Assembly (NCBI GenBank): GCA_003342815.1
Contig: PTEX01000003.1
Coordinates: forward strand, 4,032,611-4,096,610
Reading direction: 5' to 3'
From: Eudromia elegans
Lineage: Eukaryota > Chordata > Aves > Tinamiformes > Tinamidae
DNA: 64,000 nucleotides
Shown here: piece after piece, positions 41,038 to 53,324 of the stretch
Numbering within the stretch: the stretch's first letter is position 1
How the letters are laid out: every line of letters begins with the position of its first letter
Notes under the pieces: model-generated
Databases searched by the model: none
What the model was told of the DNA's origin: nothing
Seen by the model: only the letters and a program-made list of their open reading frames with translations
Program-made: the position numbers and the translations under genes

Positions 41038-41672
41038 AAGCTCACCAAATCCTCTCTTGTCACTCAACAGCCCCAATGTAAACACAGCAATATTTTTTTC
41101 CAAAGTATATTCAAATTCATCCTTTTTCACCCTTATTCAAAACTAGGATGCCTGAATCCCCTGGCTGTCTCATTCTACATGATACACTATAGCCACCACG
41201 GTTATAGTATTGCATGGTAAAGAAAAGCAAGCTGCTAACAATCTCTGCCCTTCAAGGTCCACAGTTTTTGCCCCTGACAACACAGCAACTGCTTGTCCTC
41301 TCTGGAACAAGGAACAGCCAGCACGCTGACAGCAAGAGAACACTGATTTAATTCATGCTGGGATTTTACCAATTCTATCTTGTCAGTAAGTTTTAATAAC
41401 CATCTCTAACAAGCTTAAATGTTAATTCACTGGAAAGTACCTGTTTCTAACCTAGGAGTACTACTCATGTTGCAAGATCACCTAGAAATCATATGATACA
41501 GTGGCTTCTGTTATTCTAGATAATGTAACGTTTTTGTACAAGGAATAGGCAACAAGCTCCGTCCAAAAAGGGGCACAATCTGAAAAAAAAAAATAGGTAA
41601 GAAAGGTACAGTTCAGGGAAAACTGTGAAGTTTTACTCTTCCTTCACCACAGGAAAGTGGGACAGAGTAGCA

Positions 41673-41720
41673 GGACCTTCAGGGATGCCTTCCACCATAA
41701 AATATTCTAGGATTCTGTGA
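41673..41720 (+). mobile_element. CR1 terminal fragment
   Basis: The sequence AGGACCTTCAGGGATGCCTT, then CCACCATAA and ATTCTAGGATTCTGTGA, matches the end of a CR1 3' UTR (GACCTCT..GGTCCCTTCCAACC) and its terminal octamers, with several substitutions. It is a short, old remnant. Confidence 0.65.
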
Positions 41721-44440
41721 TCAGAATACCTTCTTGTATAAGGACTCATTCATTTCAAGAATGCTTTAGAAACCTGCCATAATCGTGTTATCAGTGGACA
41801 CATAAACACACAGAACCAAAAAGATTCTGGTTAATGAGGTAGTGCTACACAAATGGCAACAATGTGAGACTTCCTTCAAACACCGAGAGGTCTCTCCCTG
41901 CCTCTTCACCCTTCCTCTCTTGTCCTTGTGGCAGGCACGCTGCAGCAACACCGCTTCTTCCGGCAGGCAGCCAAGGAGGCCGCGCAACGCCAGCAATGTT
42001 GGATGCTCCACATGCTCACTGGCACGAGGCCTCACATGCAGCAGAGGCCACAGAGCACATCAGGAGGGTGGACATGGAGATATGCAGCTGGTGAGCATGG
42101 AAATCAGCAGGAGAGACGCAGGATTCTGCCTAGAGAACTACCTGTTTTCTGTTAGAGACAAGACAGACAGACGTGGGCACCACAGAGTGGCAGAATGACA
42201 GACTGGATCTCTACCTCCCTTATTATGGGAAACCTAGACTAACTGATCCCTCCCTCCACATAAGAAAACCTCTGTGAAAGTAAATAAAGGACAGAAAGGA
42301 CATTTCACACACACAAAAAAAATGCTTCCTGGCAGTATCTAAATTTGAAATTACTTTGGGGAATGACACTTCGCCTCCTATCCTACATTAAGGATTTAGT
42401 ACTTCTAAACAAATATGCATTTGGCATCTGTTTCTCCTCTCTTTTCATTTAATTCTGAAATAACTGCAATGTCAGTAGCCAGACCTAATAAACAGGCTTT
42501 ACCACCTCCAGTCTCCATCTCTGTTTCACGTCTCTAAATTTTCCACTACATGCTGAAATTAATTTCCATAAATAGCCTGGCAAACAAAATATAAAAAGTT
42601 GCTTTCAAATGAGCACCCTTGCAAAGCACCAGAACTAAGGGCAGGATAGACTAGTATTCAGATCAGCTTACAGTTTTCAGGTGATCAACGGATTTAAGTT
42701 GCCATGTTCTTTGATGACACCAAATAAGACCATTTTGAAAATGTAACGTAAAAAAACCCCTCAAAACATATTTTACTAATTATAAATACTGGAAAATACA
42801 CTGTAAGCCTCACTATGTTTGTAGAGCTTCTCTCACAAGGATACGCTTAACGCTTCATCAAGAAATACTATTTGCAGCTGTATTACTGTATCTAAATACA
42901 AAATATTTCTGAAAGGGCATTTTAAATAGATAATCATGATTTTTTTTAGATGAATATGGAACAAAAATTCATTGAAAAAATGCTTTCAAGCAACTACAGT
43001 GGCAGCAGAGCTGTCCTCTGCAGATAACCTGACACAACCAACATCACTGTATTTTGCAGGTGTGATGCTTGCACACTTCCTGCACTGTTGAGAGGCGCAT
43101 GTTGCATTTCCATCCGTCCAGCTGTCCAGGCCACTGCCCAACTGGAGACTGAAGCAGAGCCCACAGCCATACTGGCCCTTCCCACTTCCCGCCCAGGCTT
43201 CTGTGGACTGCACATCCTAAAGTGCGCAGGAGACATGATCCCAGTTCATGCTATGGCACACAAGTAGCTATAGCTAATTTTTTTTCTTTGGATTAAGAGT
43301 TACTGGGCAACTACTGAGAGGTGTAAACGGTCTGCGTTGCCCTGACAATATGCTATTTGAAAACAGATCAATGTTACCAAATACAGCAGCTTTTACTTTC
43401 ATAAACATATACCTTCTCAGTGCTATTTTATGGAATAAAATAATAAAAAGTTTGACTGTTTGAGCAGTCAAGTTTGTGTCTCATACCACTTAATGCCCTG
43501 TTACTCAGGTGGCTCCAACCAGGCAGGCTCCTGCTCAGACTACAACTCCAGTTCAGGAGGGTGGGCACGAAGAAGGGTCTATCTCAACACAGTACTCAGT
43601 CCAGCACACACTCTCATCTCCGCCAGCAAGCCTGGCACGCAGCCTGCTGCAGGCTTCTAGCTCACCAATAATTACCTCAATTTCGAACATGCTATGCTAA
43701 AAGACTCTGTGTACCTGTCACCCCTTCATAATATGCCTGGACTCTTCTCCATGTCTATTCTCTCTGTGGCTCAAATTACCTTTTTCAGTGTAAGCTTTCT
43801 GAGTTGCACAAAGATCACTAAATAAAATAAGGTCTGTTACCAACCAGAAAGCTCAAATCAGCTCATTTCTGTATTATAAAACTATATATGGTAAGTAAAC
43901 AAAGCATTAGGAGATTGAAAAATACATTTTTCAAGAAATCATGGTTTTAGCTTGTCTTATTTAAAAAGAAGAATGAGAACTCTATTAATCCTACTTCTAC
44001 TATGTTCAGTCTAATTGTGTTCAAAGCAGATTACTGCTTCATCTAGTAATCAACTTAGTTCTAGGAAAATAACCATAGAGTAAGAAGTCATCTGCATTCT
44101 ACTACATTATGCACAGTTATAATTTTGTATCCTCGATAATGGTCCGATATAACCTGTCTCCTAAAGCATTTGATTTTGGTCGATTTCAGAATATTTATGG
44201 AAGCCTTGAGAAGGCAGTAAGTTCTTAAAAACCACACCTATTTCAGAACCAAAAAAGAAAACATTGTGAAAGAAGAACAAAGCACCGGGGAAAAGAACGC
44301 ATGTGCAGCCAGCAGCTCCAGGACCAAACACCCACTCACCACTGGCAATGTGGAAGCTGTAAAGAACAAAAGCGTCGGCCCACAAATGACACAGGAACTA
44401 AAGGCTGAAGCGTGAGTCACAGGGAGAAGAGCTCGCTTAC

Positions 44441-44648
44441 CTATGGATGGAAAGAGAGGCAGCGGATCGAATGAGGGATGCCACAGCTCCAACCTGAGCG
44501 GCTTCCACGGCTCCCCGCGACCTGTACTGCACGCTCTGCCAGTACGTGATGAAGGGCTGGTTGTAGACAACTATCTTCCCCTTGGCTTCCGGAGCTCTTC
44601 TGCGGAGTTCATCGAAAGAGGCCACCACGATGACTTCTGCCTTAATTC
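44441..44648 (-). CDS. CPQ: CPQ second coding exon (PA-like region)
   Basis: 208-bp internal exon. It completes Gly143, encodes residues 144-211 and carries two bases of Ser212. The acceptor reads TTTCTTGCAG on the minus strand and the donor is CATAG followed by GTAAGC. The phase (1 in, 2 out) joins exactly with both neighbouring exons. Recognisable blocks are ASFDELRRRAPEAKGKIVVY and RGAVEAAQVGAVASLIRSAA. These correspond to the protease-associated-like insert of CPQ, a fold built around the KGKIVVYN strand and the GA-A-VGA-SLIRS helix. There is no stop in the exon; the CDS would stop at once if the intron were retained. It lies 10.6 kb downstream of the previous exon. Confidence 0.96.
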
Positions 44649-45813
44649 CTGCAAGAAACATGACCCTCCTCAGCCAACACTCCCTCGCAAGGGCTATACT
44701 AGAGAGAAGAAATCCAAACACCTAACTTCTAACTGAAGACCGTATATGGTTCCTTTGGAGACGGGCACTAAATAGCTGCAGTAACCCCCAGAACTGCAGT
44801 ATCACACACCACGCTGCCGGGATGGTGCGGGAACGTGACCTGAAGGCAAGGAGACCACACGGGGCAGCGGTGCTGGGCAGTGCCCGGGGGAGCCTCTTCT
44901 CCCAGCGGGTCTGACAGGCCTGACTGCACTCACTGACAACACAACAACATTTGGAAGAGCTGCCTATGGGATTAATAAAAAAGAAGACAGTAATCTGTTC
45001 ATGTAATTGTTTTGATATGTTGCTAAACAACTTCAGCGAACATCAGACAAGTGAAAGCACATATTTTTAGACTGAAATACATAAAAATGATTTAATCCAT
45101 AAAGGACATGAAATTAAGGTTTTACAATTTCAAAAAAATGCAGTATTTTTGTAAGTCAAAAAAATACTTTGTATTTAGCTCAGGAGACCAGAGTTTTTAT
45201 TGGCTCTCCTCCTGGGGGCTTTCCCAGGGATCCATCCTTTCCCAATTATGACACAGAGAACACAGGCAGATACTTTGGGAAAAATATTTGCTCATGGTAA
45301 GTTAGATCCCACCCAGCTGTTCTTTTCTAATAGTCAGAATAGCTTAAAACTGCTCAAACAAAGGAATTTATAGGCAACTACTCTCTCCTAAAGCCAGAAA
45401 AAGCTTCTGATTTTTCAGAACATTAACTTAGGAGCAGTATTTCACAGCTTTTAAGAAGCAATTCATAAAAATGACCACTGTGCTTAAAATCTGATTCTGC
45501 TGATTGGTTCCAAAAGTAAGTGGAAACTGTTAAACAACACAGGCTAAGACTTTTCATCTAAATACAGAGAAGTAATAGATCCCTGAAATGCTCATTTCAC
45601 CTAAAAGACAAAAAAAAAACAACAGTGAAAACTTACACTAAAGAAAAAAAGGCTAGAAAAACATGTGGAAGAAGTCAAACTGGCATGTTTTTAAAACTAA
45701 AATGATTCTCCTTGGAAGTCCCTAGATGTTTTGATATAAAACATTAAAAGAATTCTTTAGAGAGGATTTTAAAATCTTGTATTTGAAACTAATACGTGAG
45801 AAGAACTGTCAGG

Positions 45814-45834
45814 AAAAAAAAAAAAAAAAAAAAA
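45814..45834. repeat. A homopolymer run (21 bases)
   Basis: Uninterrupted run of A. No recognisable retrocopy precedes it, so there is no support for a processed pseudogene tail. Confidence 0.95.
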
Positions 45835-48800
45835 GGGAAGCTCACCTCTCCCAGCACCAGTTTATCTGGGCTCGCGCCTTCTTTTAGACCCAACTACCAT
45901 AAACTTCAAAATTTAAAGAAACTGTTTTTTCCATACGGAAGAAAAAAAAAAAAGAGAAAAAGACTATTTCCTTAAGAGGGCATCACTTAAGAGAGAAGAG
46001 ATTTTGCAGCACTGCTAAAAGACAAACCCATGAGTTTTAGCTACAGTACTAACCTATTGTGCAAGGTGCAAAAATTTTAACTGAGTGACTGTTCAGATTC
46101 TTAGCTTTATGAAAGGAACCTCAGAAGACCAAGCCAAAAGATCACCTTCCAATTTTACTTAAGTTACTGTTGGCAGGTAAGCGAGTGTGTGAACAGGCTC
46201 CAGCTGCTTCTAATGAACTACTGGTTCTGCTCTCTAGCTACGGAACATCCCAGGGACAGAAGCATTCTGGGCATGGAGCTGTGCCACTGGAAACAAAGCC
46301 AGGCGGCTGCAAAATTTCATTTTCCACACCAAAAGCCAAGGTCTCAGTAGGCTGGTCCTGCAATCCGCACTTCATATTAGCTTTTGAGACTAGCTCACCG
46401 CAACGCTCCTCTTGGACCCCGCAGCAAGCACTGGACTGGCAGACGTTGTATTAGTGATTTCAAGGACTGTAACTGCTCTTGGCACTGCTTAATCAAGAGC
46501 TACCAACTCCAACGGTTTTTAAGGAATGCTGCCAACGTCTAGAAACTGTCTATAATCCTCAAGAGAAACTATGGAGAAGTATATTTTTTTAATTCACTCC
46601 CCCAAGAAGGCAGGGGTTATCACAGGGAGCTTCATGGGAAGCACATCAGAGAGGAGGGATGCAGTGAGGGAAACTCACTCCCTGTTCTGGAGTGTTCCCA
46701 AATAAGCTAAGAAAAGCACCCAGTCGACAAAACAAAGGTTCCCTCTGCATGCTTAACTTAATGGCAGCACAGCATATATAAGGCATCAATTACAGTGCTT
46801 TCTATACTAAAACAAAACCTGTGTAACTTCTGACTAACTCCATGTCTCATTTGTGCTTTTAGTTCCACATTTAGTCCCGTTTCAGTCTCTCCTATTGAAG
46901 TGCAGAGGAATGCTTCCCTTAAACACATACAAGAACACACACAGGCCTCACTAAGACCTCCTGTGCGAAGGCAGAAATAAAACAAGAAGTCCAATAGTTT
47001 ATCTCAAAGGAGACTAGATATTTTTTTAATGGGGAATGGCTCACTTGACTGAGTCTTATGTAATTAATTGAACTCTACCACTGCCAGCTTAGTGCCCTAG
47101 GATCTCCTTTTCCCATCTGAAGGTTTTATATATATTTCTTACTCCCTACCATTATGTGATCCAGACTTCGGTTGCCTACTACAAAATGGGATTAACCAGA
47201 AGACCCATGCAAGGAGGCAGCTGAAATATAAATATCATAACCTCCACAATCCAAAGCATTAACATGGAGCATTTTAGGAATTAGCTGTGTAAAGAGCATT
47301 AAGTGCAGAAGACAGAATTAAAAACAGAAATTAGGCTGCGTGTACAAAACTGAAGACTACCTATTTGTTCTTGCCAGGTGAAACATCATAATATTGTTGA
47401 GTTGCATCAGTAAGCAAAACTATTTATTGATTTTTATGTGTTTCGTCTCGATTTACAATGTAATAAATTGTACCATATCATCTTTGAGAACTGGAAGAGG
47501 AAGGAAGAGGAAGATGGATTAAAATCCGCTGTTCACAGTGTTGCCATATTATCAGAAGTCTGATTCTTGGTGTGAACAAGTCTACCTGGAGTGTGATCTC
47601 CCAGCATGGGATTACCTGCCAGGAATCGCACCAACACCAGCTTGGTTTAAAAGGAATTCCCTCAAAGATAATCTAGTCTCCACCCAATTATTTTTAACCA
47701 CACCAAATATTTTTAACGTTTTATTACCTGGAGCTATCCATATATCTGTGTTACTAGTAGGTTTCAGAACCCAACAAGAAAAAAAAACAGAATTCAGCCA
47801 AGAATTCACAAGGGAAACCTCCTATGGAATATTATTGCTGATTTTGACTCCCCAAGGGCAAGACACAGCAAAACTTTCCCATGCTGAGTATCAGGAATTC
47901 CTAAGATTTGGAGACCTGGTCTCTGTTGATTTGTGTTTATTGTGATCCTACAAATATTCAGCTTTTAAATATATAGACAAATTCAACCTCAGCAGTTGTA
48001 ACTAAAGGCTATGTTTAAAGAAGAATTTAGCAAAGACAGAAAAAAATCATTTGAATGGATACTAATTTCCTCATCACGTAATTATGACCAATCTTACTCT
48101 TTTCTTTTCCTTTTTTTTTTTGTCTCTGCAGTCTCATTTTTGTTTCCATTTGAAGAGGAACAGTCTCTTGGAGACCCAGTTATAAAACCATTTGCAGCCA
48201 TCACTAATTTGAAAATAAACTTTTGTGTAATAACAAGTGAACAACTCTGCTTTCTACAGACTTTCCAAAACTTCACTTAATTCACCTTGTGCTTAAGAGA
48301 ACTAAGATTTCTCTTACAAATCAGACTGTGGAACAGCAAGGCTGATGATCCATACTTACTGGAGCTACCACTGGCAAATAAATAATCTGGTTGGCAAGCC
48401 AGTTTTTGCTCAAAACAATAAAAATACCAAATTTTTAGGTCTAGATATCACAAAGCTGGAGACTCCATTAGCTAAGTCTTCACAAAATCTTCATGTGTGT
48501 TAGATATCTGAAAAATCTGCACCTTAAGGACAAAAGATTGCCCAAAATACCAGTATACAAAGTCAACAACATACCCAGTCACTCTGGTACTGCTGAAGAT
48601 CCTGACACTGGGGAAGAGCACAATGGAAACGGCACCTGCTTCTGCAGTCACGACAGCCAGAGGGAAGGAGTTTTAACTCCCTCTCCGGTCCTCGCATAGG
48701 GCAATATTGCACAATGTGCAGTATTTTCACAGTTACAGAGAACCTAGAATTTTTTGCATGGACATGGACATGGAAATAGCTACATCTAAGACACGACGTA

Positions 48801-49248
48801 GCAGCTGGGATGTGCTGTTCTTGGATAAAAATGGCTTTTTGGAGCTGGCTTCCTCCATATGCTCCAGCATCCTGTGTAGCACCTGAGCATGTGCCAAGAC
48901 CAATGCTTCTGGGTGGGCATGTAAGGAAAGGAAACATTCACAAGAAAGAGAGCTGGAATATATCTTCGGAGATAGGAAAAAAGGAAGTTCCTCAGACAAG
49001 TGAAGGAACACAGGATTTAGGGAGTAGGAGGAAAGGCAAATTCTCAAAACCAGGGACCTGCTTTGATATATTATTTAGGCTCAGCATCCTCTGAGGTCAG
49101 CCTAGGAAACATTTCCCCCCTCAGTTTGTGCCTTGTATTTTCAAACCTTGAGCTTCATCTTAATTTCTGATCTGTGCCAAGACTGGGGTGCTTATTTTTC
49201 CTGTGCCACCACCATTTTGCTCAAGATTGGTAGGTTGTGCTTTAATTT

Positions 49249-49265
49249 AAAAAAAAAAAAAAAAA
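49249..49265. repeat. A homopolymer run (17 bases)
   Basis: Uninterrupted run of A after TTTAATTT. Confidence 0.95.
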
Positions 49266-49847
49266 GCACTTCCCATTTGTGTGCATTTTTAGAAACGCAG
49301 AAGGAAAAGCAGGGCAACTCTGCTTTGGGGCATTTTCTAAAGCAAACAAAAGGAAAAGTCTTTCGCAGCAGTACTCACTGTCCAGGTTGATTAAACTTTT
49401 CCTATAAAACTTCTCAACCATTTTCTCAGGCTTCCTGAGAAAATAAAGGTTTACAAAGGGTTGTCACTTACCAATGCGTTTATGTTTAATGTTTCTTAAT
49501 GGAATTGCTTCCAACGAGCAACGAATTTGCAGTGGAAGCTCCTGCTTATCTTCCTCTGCACAACTCACCTCTAAAATCATAAGCTATGAGCAGGTTTGAT
49601 TAACAGCTAGCATCTGACATTTTTTCCATATTCTTAAAAATATGTTACTTTCTGTCTCTCTCTCAGAATTAATCCAGCTTACCCAGAAGCTTTACAGAAT
49701 TCAAAAAGATTTTTAGAAAAAAAACTTAAATTTTAAATTCATAATGAAACTCATCAAATTAAGGCTCATGTCAGGAGGAAGCAAATGAAAAATTGACATC
49801 GTCACGGTTTTTCTCCTTAAAAGTAATTAGTATGTACTAAAAAATTC

Positions 49848-49896
49848 AAATATTTTTAATTTAACACCCAATTTAAAATATTTTTAATTTAACACC
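49848..49896. repeat. 21-bp direct duplication, period 28
   Basis: The same 21-base string (AAATATTTTTAATTTAACAC plus C) occurs at 49848-49868 and 49876-49896 without differences. Confidence 0.95.
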
Positions 49897-50042
49897 AGAA
49901 ACATCTTTCCTAATCAACAGATATAATTAATTTTAATACATATTTATAATATGAAGAAATAAATAAATATTTTAAGAGACATAGAGAAAATAAGAGGAAG
50001 GCTTTTACTAAAAGGAGAGACTTTTAAAAATCTGAATATGCT

Positions 50043-50097
50043 TTCGGAAAATGTGACCTCACACAAATGTGAGGTCACATTCGGAAAATGTGACCTC
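50043..50097. repeat. Perfect 13-bp inverted repeat within an 18-bp direct repeat
   Basis: AATGTGACCTCAC (50050-50062), a 6-base loop, and GTGAGGTCACATT (50069-50081) are exact reverse complements. The 18-base string TTCGGAAAATGTGACCTC occurs at 50043-50060 and again at 50080-50097. The unit therefore contains TGACCT at 50054 and 50091 and AGGTCA at 50072, which are nuclear-receptor-type half-sites. Confidence 0.9.
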
Positions 50098-51537
50098 TCT
50101 ACTTTGTAGAACAGCATAAAGAATTACTTCATGAAACTAAAATTACATAGGAGAGTTATCCAAAAGGAGATGAGGTTCTTCAGCTCTGATGCATAGCACA
50201 GACACTAAACACATTACACAATTCTTTAAGAACACAGAGAAAAATCAACACTATAAAATGTTTACATTTTTGAAAATATTGCTTGCAATTTCCTACAGGT
50301 ATTGGATCTCATTATAGCAATTTGGCTTGAAAAACCCTTATAACTTATTGTGTGAAAATAAATACAGGCAGCAAAGGGGCTGGGCGAGACCCCTAGCACA
50401 ATATCCTGAAAGCCAGAAAAATGGAGCAATACATCTAGAAAGGGCTGCACTTCAGCACCGCAGTATCCCTGGATGGGTGCAGGTTTGCTACAGTGTGTGT
50501 GGATATCAAGCCCCACAGATGGGATCCAGGAAAGCCAGTTTTCGAGCACACAGTCACCAGGAAACACCAACTCTTCCTTCTTAGACTCACAATCTCATGC
50601 TGTGAAACTATAGCTCCCTATGCTACACAGAAAATAGGGATCCACTAAAGATTTAATGCAGGATGTGCTTTGCACTGTTCTCTTATCCTCTCCCTTCTCT
50701 CTGCTCTTAGCACTGAAGCCCCCAATGAAAGTGCAAACCTAAGTCCTTCCTTCAAAAGGATCTCATTTTCCCCAGAGCTAAATGTCCAGCCACAAGGCAA
50801 GCAAAATGAGTATAACCGTTTTTATAAGCATTAAAATTAACTTTCTTTTGATAGTTTTTTTTGTTACAGCTGAATTTTGTAGTTGGTTTCACCACTGAAC
50901 ACCAAAAGAGCTGGGCGAAAACACTGAGGGAAAAGCAGCCAGGATTGGGGCCAGACCGCTAACTTTAGCAGCAGCCCTGGCTTAAAGGCCTGTAAGCCTA
51001 AAGCAACAACATCAAAAGCTTCAGTCGCTTTGTGACACTCATCAGCCCCATTTTTTCAAAAAACAGTCTGGAAGCATTTTCATGCTATGTAGGTGGCAAA
51101 ACTCCCACCACCTTCCGTAAGCCTGGATCAAATGTTGATAGTTAAACAAAAAATCCCACACTTCTATCAAACAAACCAGGAAAAAGCCTGTCAATACCTC
51201 ATTGTTTTATTTATATTATTTCAGTTTCTTTGCAATAAACAGTAAATAGAATGCAGAGATTGCTCCTTTAAAGGGGAAACAGTTCGGGTAGGCTCTGCTC
51301 TGAGGTTTATTTTACTTGTCAGTATTCTTTAGATTGAAATGGCAAGGTCAAACACACATCATGAAAAATAACATGCATTTTAAAACACATGCAAAAAATA
51401 TGAATTCTTTGATACTTTATGGTCAAACATCTGCTAAACCACTGCTTTTCCTCAATTATGGGATTCCCAAAGCTACAATTATATCCATTTTCCTCTGCAT
51501 TTTGGGGATATAATCAGTACTACCAGAAATCAACAGT

Positions 51538-51540
<3 letters not shown>

Positions 51541-51571
<31 letters not shown>
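51541..51571. repeat. TA dinucleotide microsatellite
   Basis: Uninterrupted run of about 15 TA units. Confidence 0.97.
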
Positions 51572-51573
<2 letters not shown>

Positions 51574-52287
51574 GTATGTCTTGCCAATGTTAAAACACTG
51601 GAAATGAGACAGGAGATTGTCCAAATATGGCAAACCTCTAGTTTATTAACTCCCTAGAGTAAGCACTTTCTAACATTGAATCTCATTTGTTACCTATGAA
51701 TCCGCTTCCGCGAGGCAGTGACAATTCTTGGTTCTCAACTGCTTTACTTCTGGAAAACCAGGTCACTCTCCATTTTTTTTTTCTTCCCCTCAATAACATA
51801 GGCATGAAATTACTCCCTCCTTGTTAGATCAAAGGAAATGAATACTTTTCCTTTGACCCAACACCTTCAAATCTTGGAACATACTGAAAGGGAATATGTT
51901 TTTTTTTAATGAAAAGCACTAACCTTTCCTCCCCTGCCTCCTTTGCTGCTCAAGTCAGAGTGAATGTGGAAGGCTGACATCTTGGCGCGCTGCCCAGGCC
52001 CAAAGAAGAAAATATGGAAACACGGATTTTATCCACAAGATCACAAGGTAAGAGTCACTACCTCGTACACATAATCAGAACTGTTCTCAGATTGAGCAAG
52101 CCAATCAGCTGCTTGCCAAAATTACATCTGAGCTGAAGCCGGGAAATTGAAGCAAATCCGTTATGTGGGGAAATCTCTGGCTGAGTCCCATAAGGCTTTC
52201 AATTCTATAGGCATGGGCCAGATAACAGACCTACAGGAAACAAGATGCTCCTTGTAGCTTACAGCCAATGTTGGCTCCACTCTAGGG

Positions 52288-52315
52288 CAAAACAAACAAA
52301 TAAACAAACAAAAAT
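52288..52315. repeat. CAAA tetranucleotide tract
   Basis: About six imperfect AAAC units with one AAAT variant. Confidence 0.85.
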
Positions 52316-53167
52316 AGTATTTAGGGCTTCCTGTTTCTGCCTCATCTTGGATTTGTTTCCTTACACTCACACAGTGTAAGCTGAAATGGAAAGTGAGTGG
52401 CCTTAGCATGTGTTCTGGCTGCTGGGTCCCTCTTAGGAAATACAGGTTTGAATGGCCACGGAGAGAAGAGGAAAACAAACTCTAAATTTCTAAGACCAAA
52501 AGCCAGGTTTCTAATCACTGTGATGCTACTAAAATTTTAGTAAAGAGCCCTTCAGAGAATTTGTTCTAGGAGCTGACTTCAGGGAAGAGCTCGAAGGCCA
52601 CAGAAGAGCCTCTGAAGCCCAGCGCATGGCACTATTCCCGCCCAGAGAGACGCAGCACTTTTTCCCGTCAGGATTTCCTGCTCTCTTAACTGAGCAGTTC
52701 CCAAGCTGAGTCTGGGCACGACCAGGGGGATCTTGGGAACAGACATCTACAGTCTAGTCCTCAACATTTACACTGCCTGGGGGCCATAGCTCAGCATGAG
52801 ATTAGGGCATCTTCTAGACATCAGATTCTGTAGAGCAACAGCAGTTCACTGCCAGGAGAATCAGCATTAAACATCCCATAATAAATTGTATTATTTTGAT
52901 TACAGGATGACTCACATTCCCACAGCTACTTGGCCCAAAGAAAATAAATTAGTACTGCTGATATTCCCTCAACAAGGGAAATTGTTTAAATATTTCAAAT
53001 AAGATTTACGGTAGCTGCTTACTCCCTTTTTCTCAGGAACAGGGCACAGTGAAAAGCACTGGTTAGACCACAGGGAACAGATCTGGGGAAAAAAATCCTC
53101 AGGAGTCAGGAGTGGTTTTAAAAAATTCAAAATGCATTTTTTGTTCTGTGTTTGGGATAAGTTCCAG

Positions 53168-53324
53168 GCTACAGATCCTCCCCTTCCCATTCCTGGCGAG
53201 GTTGGGGGCAGCCAGCAGGTAGCTCCGCTCTCGGTGCAACGAGAGCCTGGAGCTTGGCAGGGCCTGGCAGCCCTGCGTGTTCTCCCCCAGCACGAAAAAC
53301 CTGCCAGGACACGGGCAAAGTGAG
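53168..53324 (+). other. GC-rich candidate exon bounded by splice-like sites
   Basis: A 157-bp GC-rich segment in AT-rich surroundings. It is preceded by a T-rich stretch ending TTCCAG and followed by GTAAGA, a good donor. One frame is open from 53132 up to the TGA at 53321-53323, three bases before the proposed donor. The translation has no recognisable motif. It may be a non-coding exon of an antisense transcript, or an unrecognised repeat. Confidence 0.2.

Larger units (their letters stand above)
21894..44440 (-). other. CPQ: CPQ intron between second and third coding exons
   Basis: 22,547-bp intron bounded by GTAAGC (donor side, 44440) and TTTACAG (acceptor side, 21894). It holds the largest CR1 copy (about 27003-28337, plus strand), CR1 fragments at 30252-30400 (minus), 39795-39890 (minus) and 41673-41720 (plus), a CAAA tract at 31370-31394, A/T runs, a possible plus-strand terminal exon at 40587-41037 and a GC-rich patch at 41880-42130. 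Between 28340 and 30250, between 31400 and 39790 and from 42200 to 44440 I see nothing assignable. Confidence 0.85.

Noticed and set aside
45814..45834. Poly(A) run as the tail of a processed pseudogene
   Set aside because: No gene-like sequence or polyadenylation signal precedes it and no target-site duplication is seen.
47538..47945. 135-codon open frame on the plus strand
   Set aside because: It has no ATG at its start, no splice sites at sensible positions, no recognisable domain, and its length is within chance for a 64-kb AT-rich window.
48563..49094. Three overlapping open frames on both strands
   Set aside because: They overlap in different frames and strands; none has a motif, so at most one could be real and none is supported.
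52779..52855. tRNA-Ala-like or tRNA-SINE-like start (GGGGGCCATAGCTCAG) with a loose B-box further on
   Set aside because: The spacing between the boxes is too long, the arms do not pair and the B-box has at least two mismatches.
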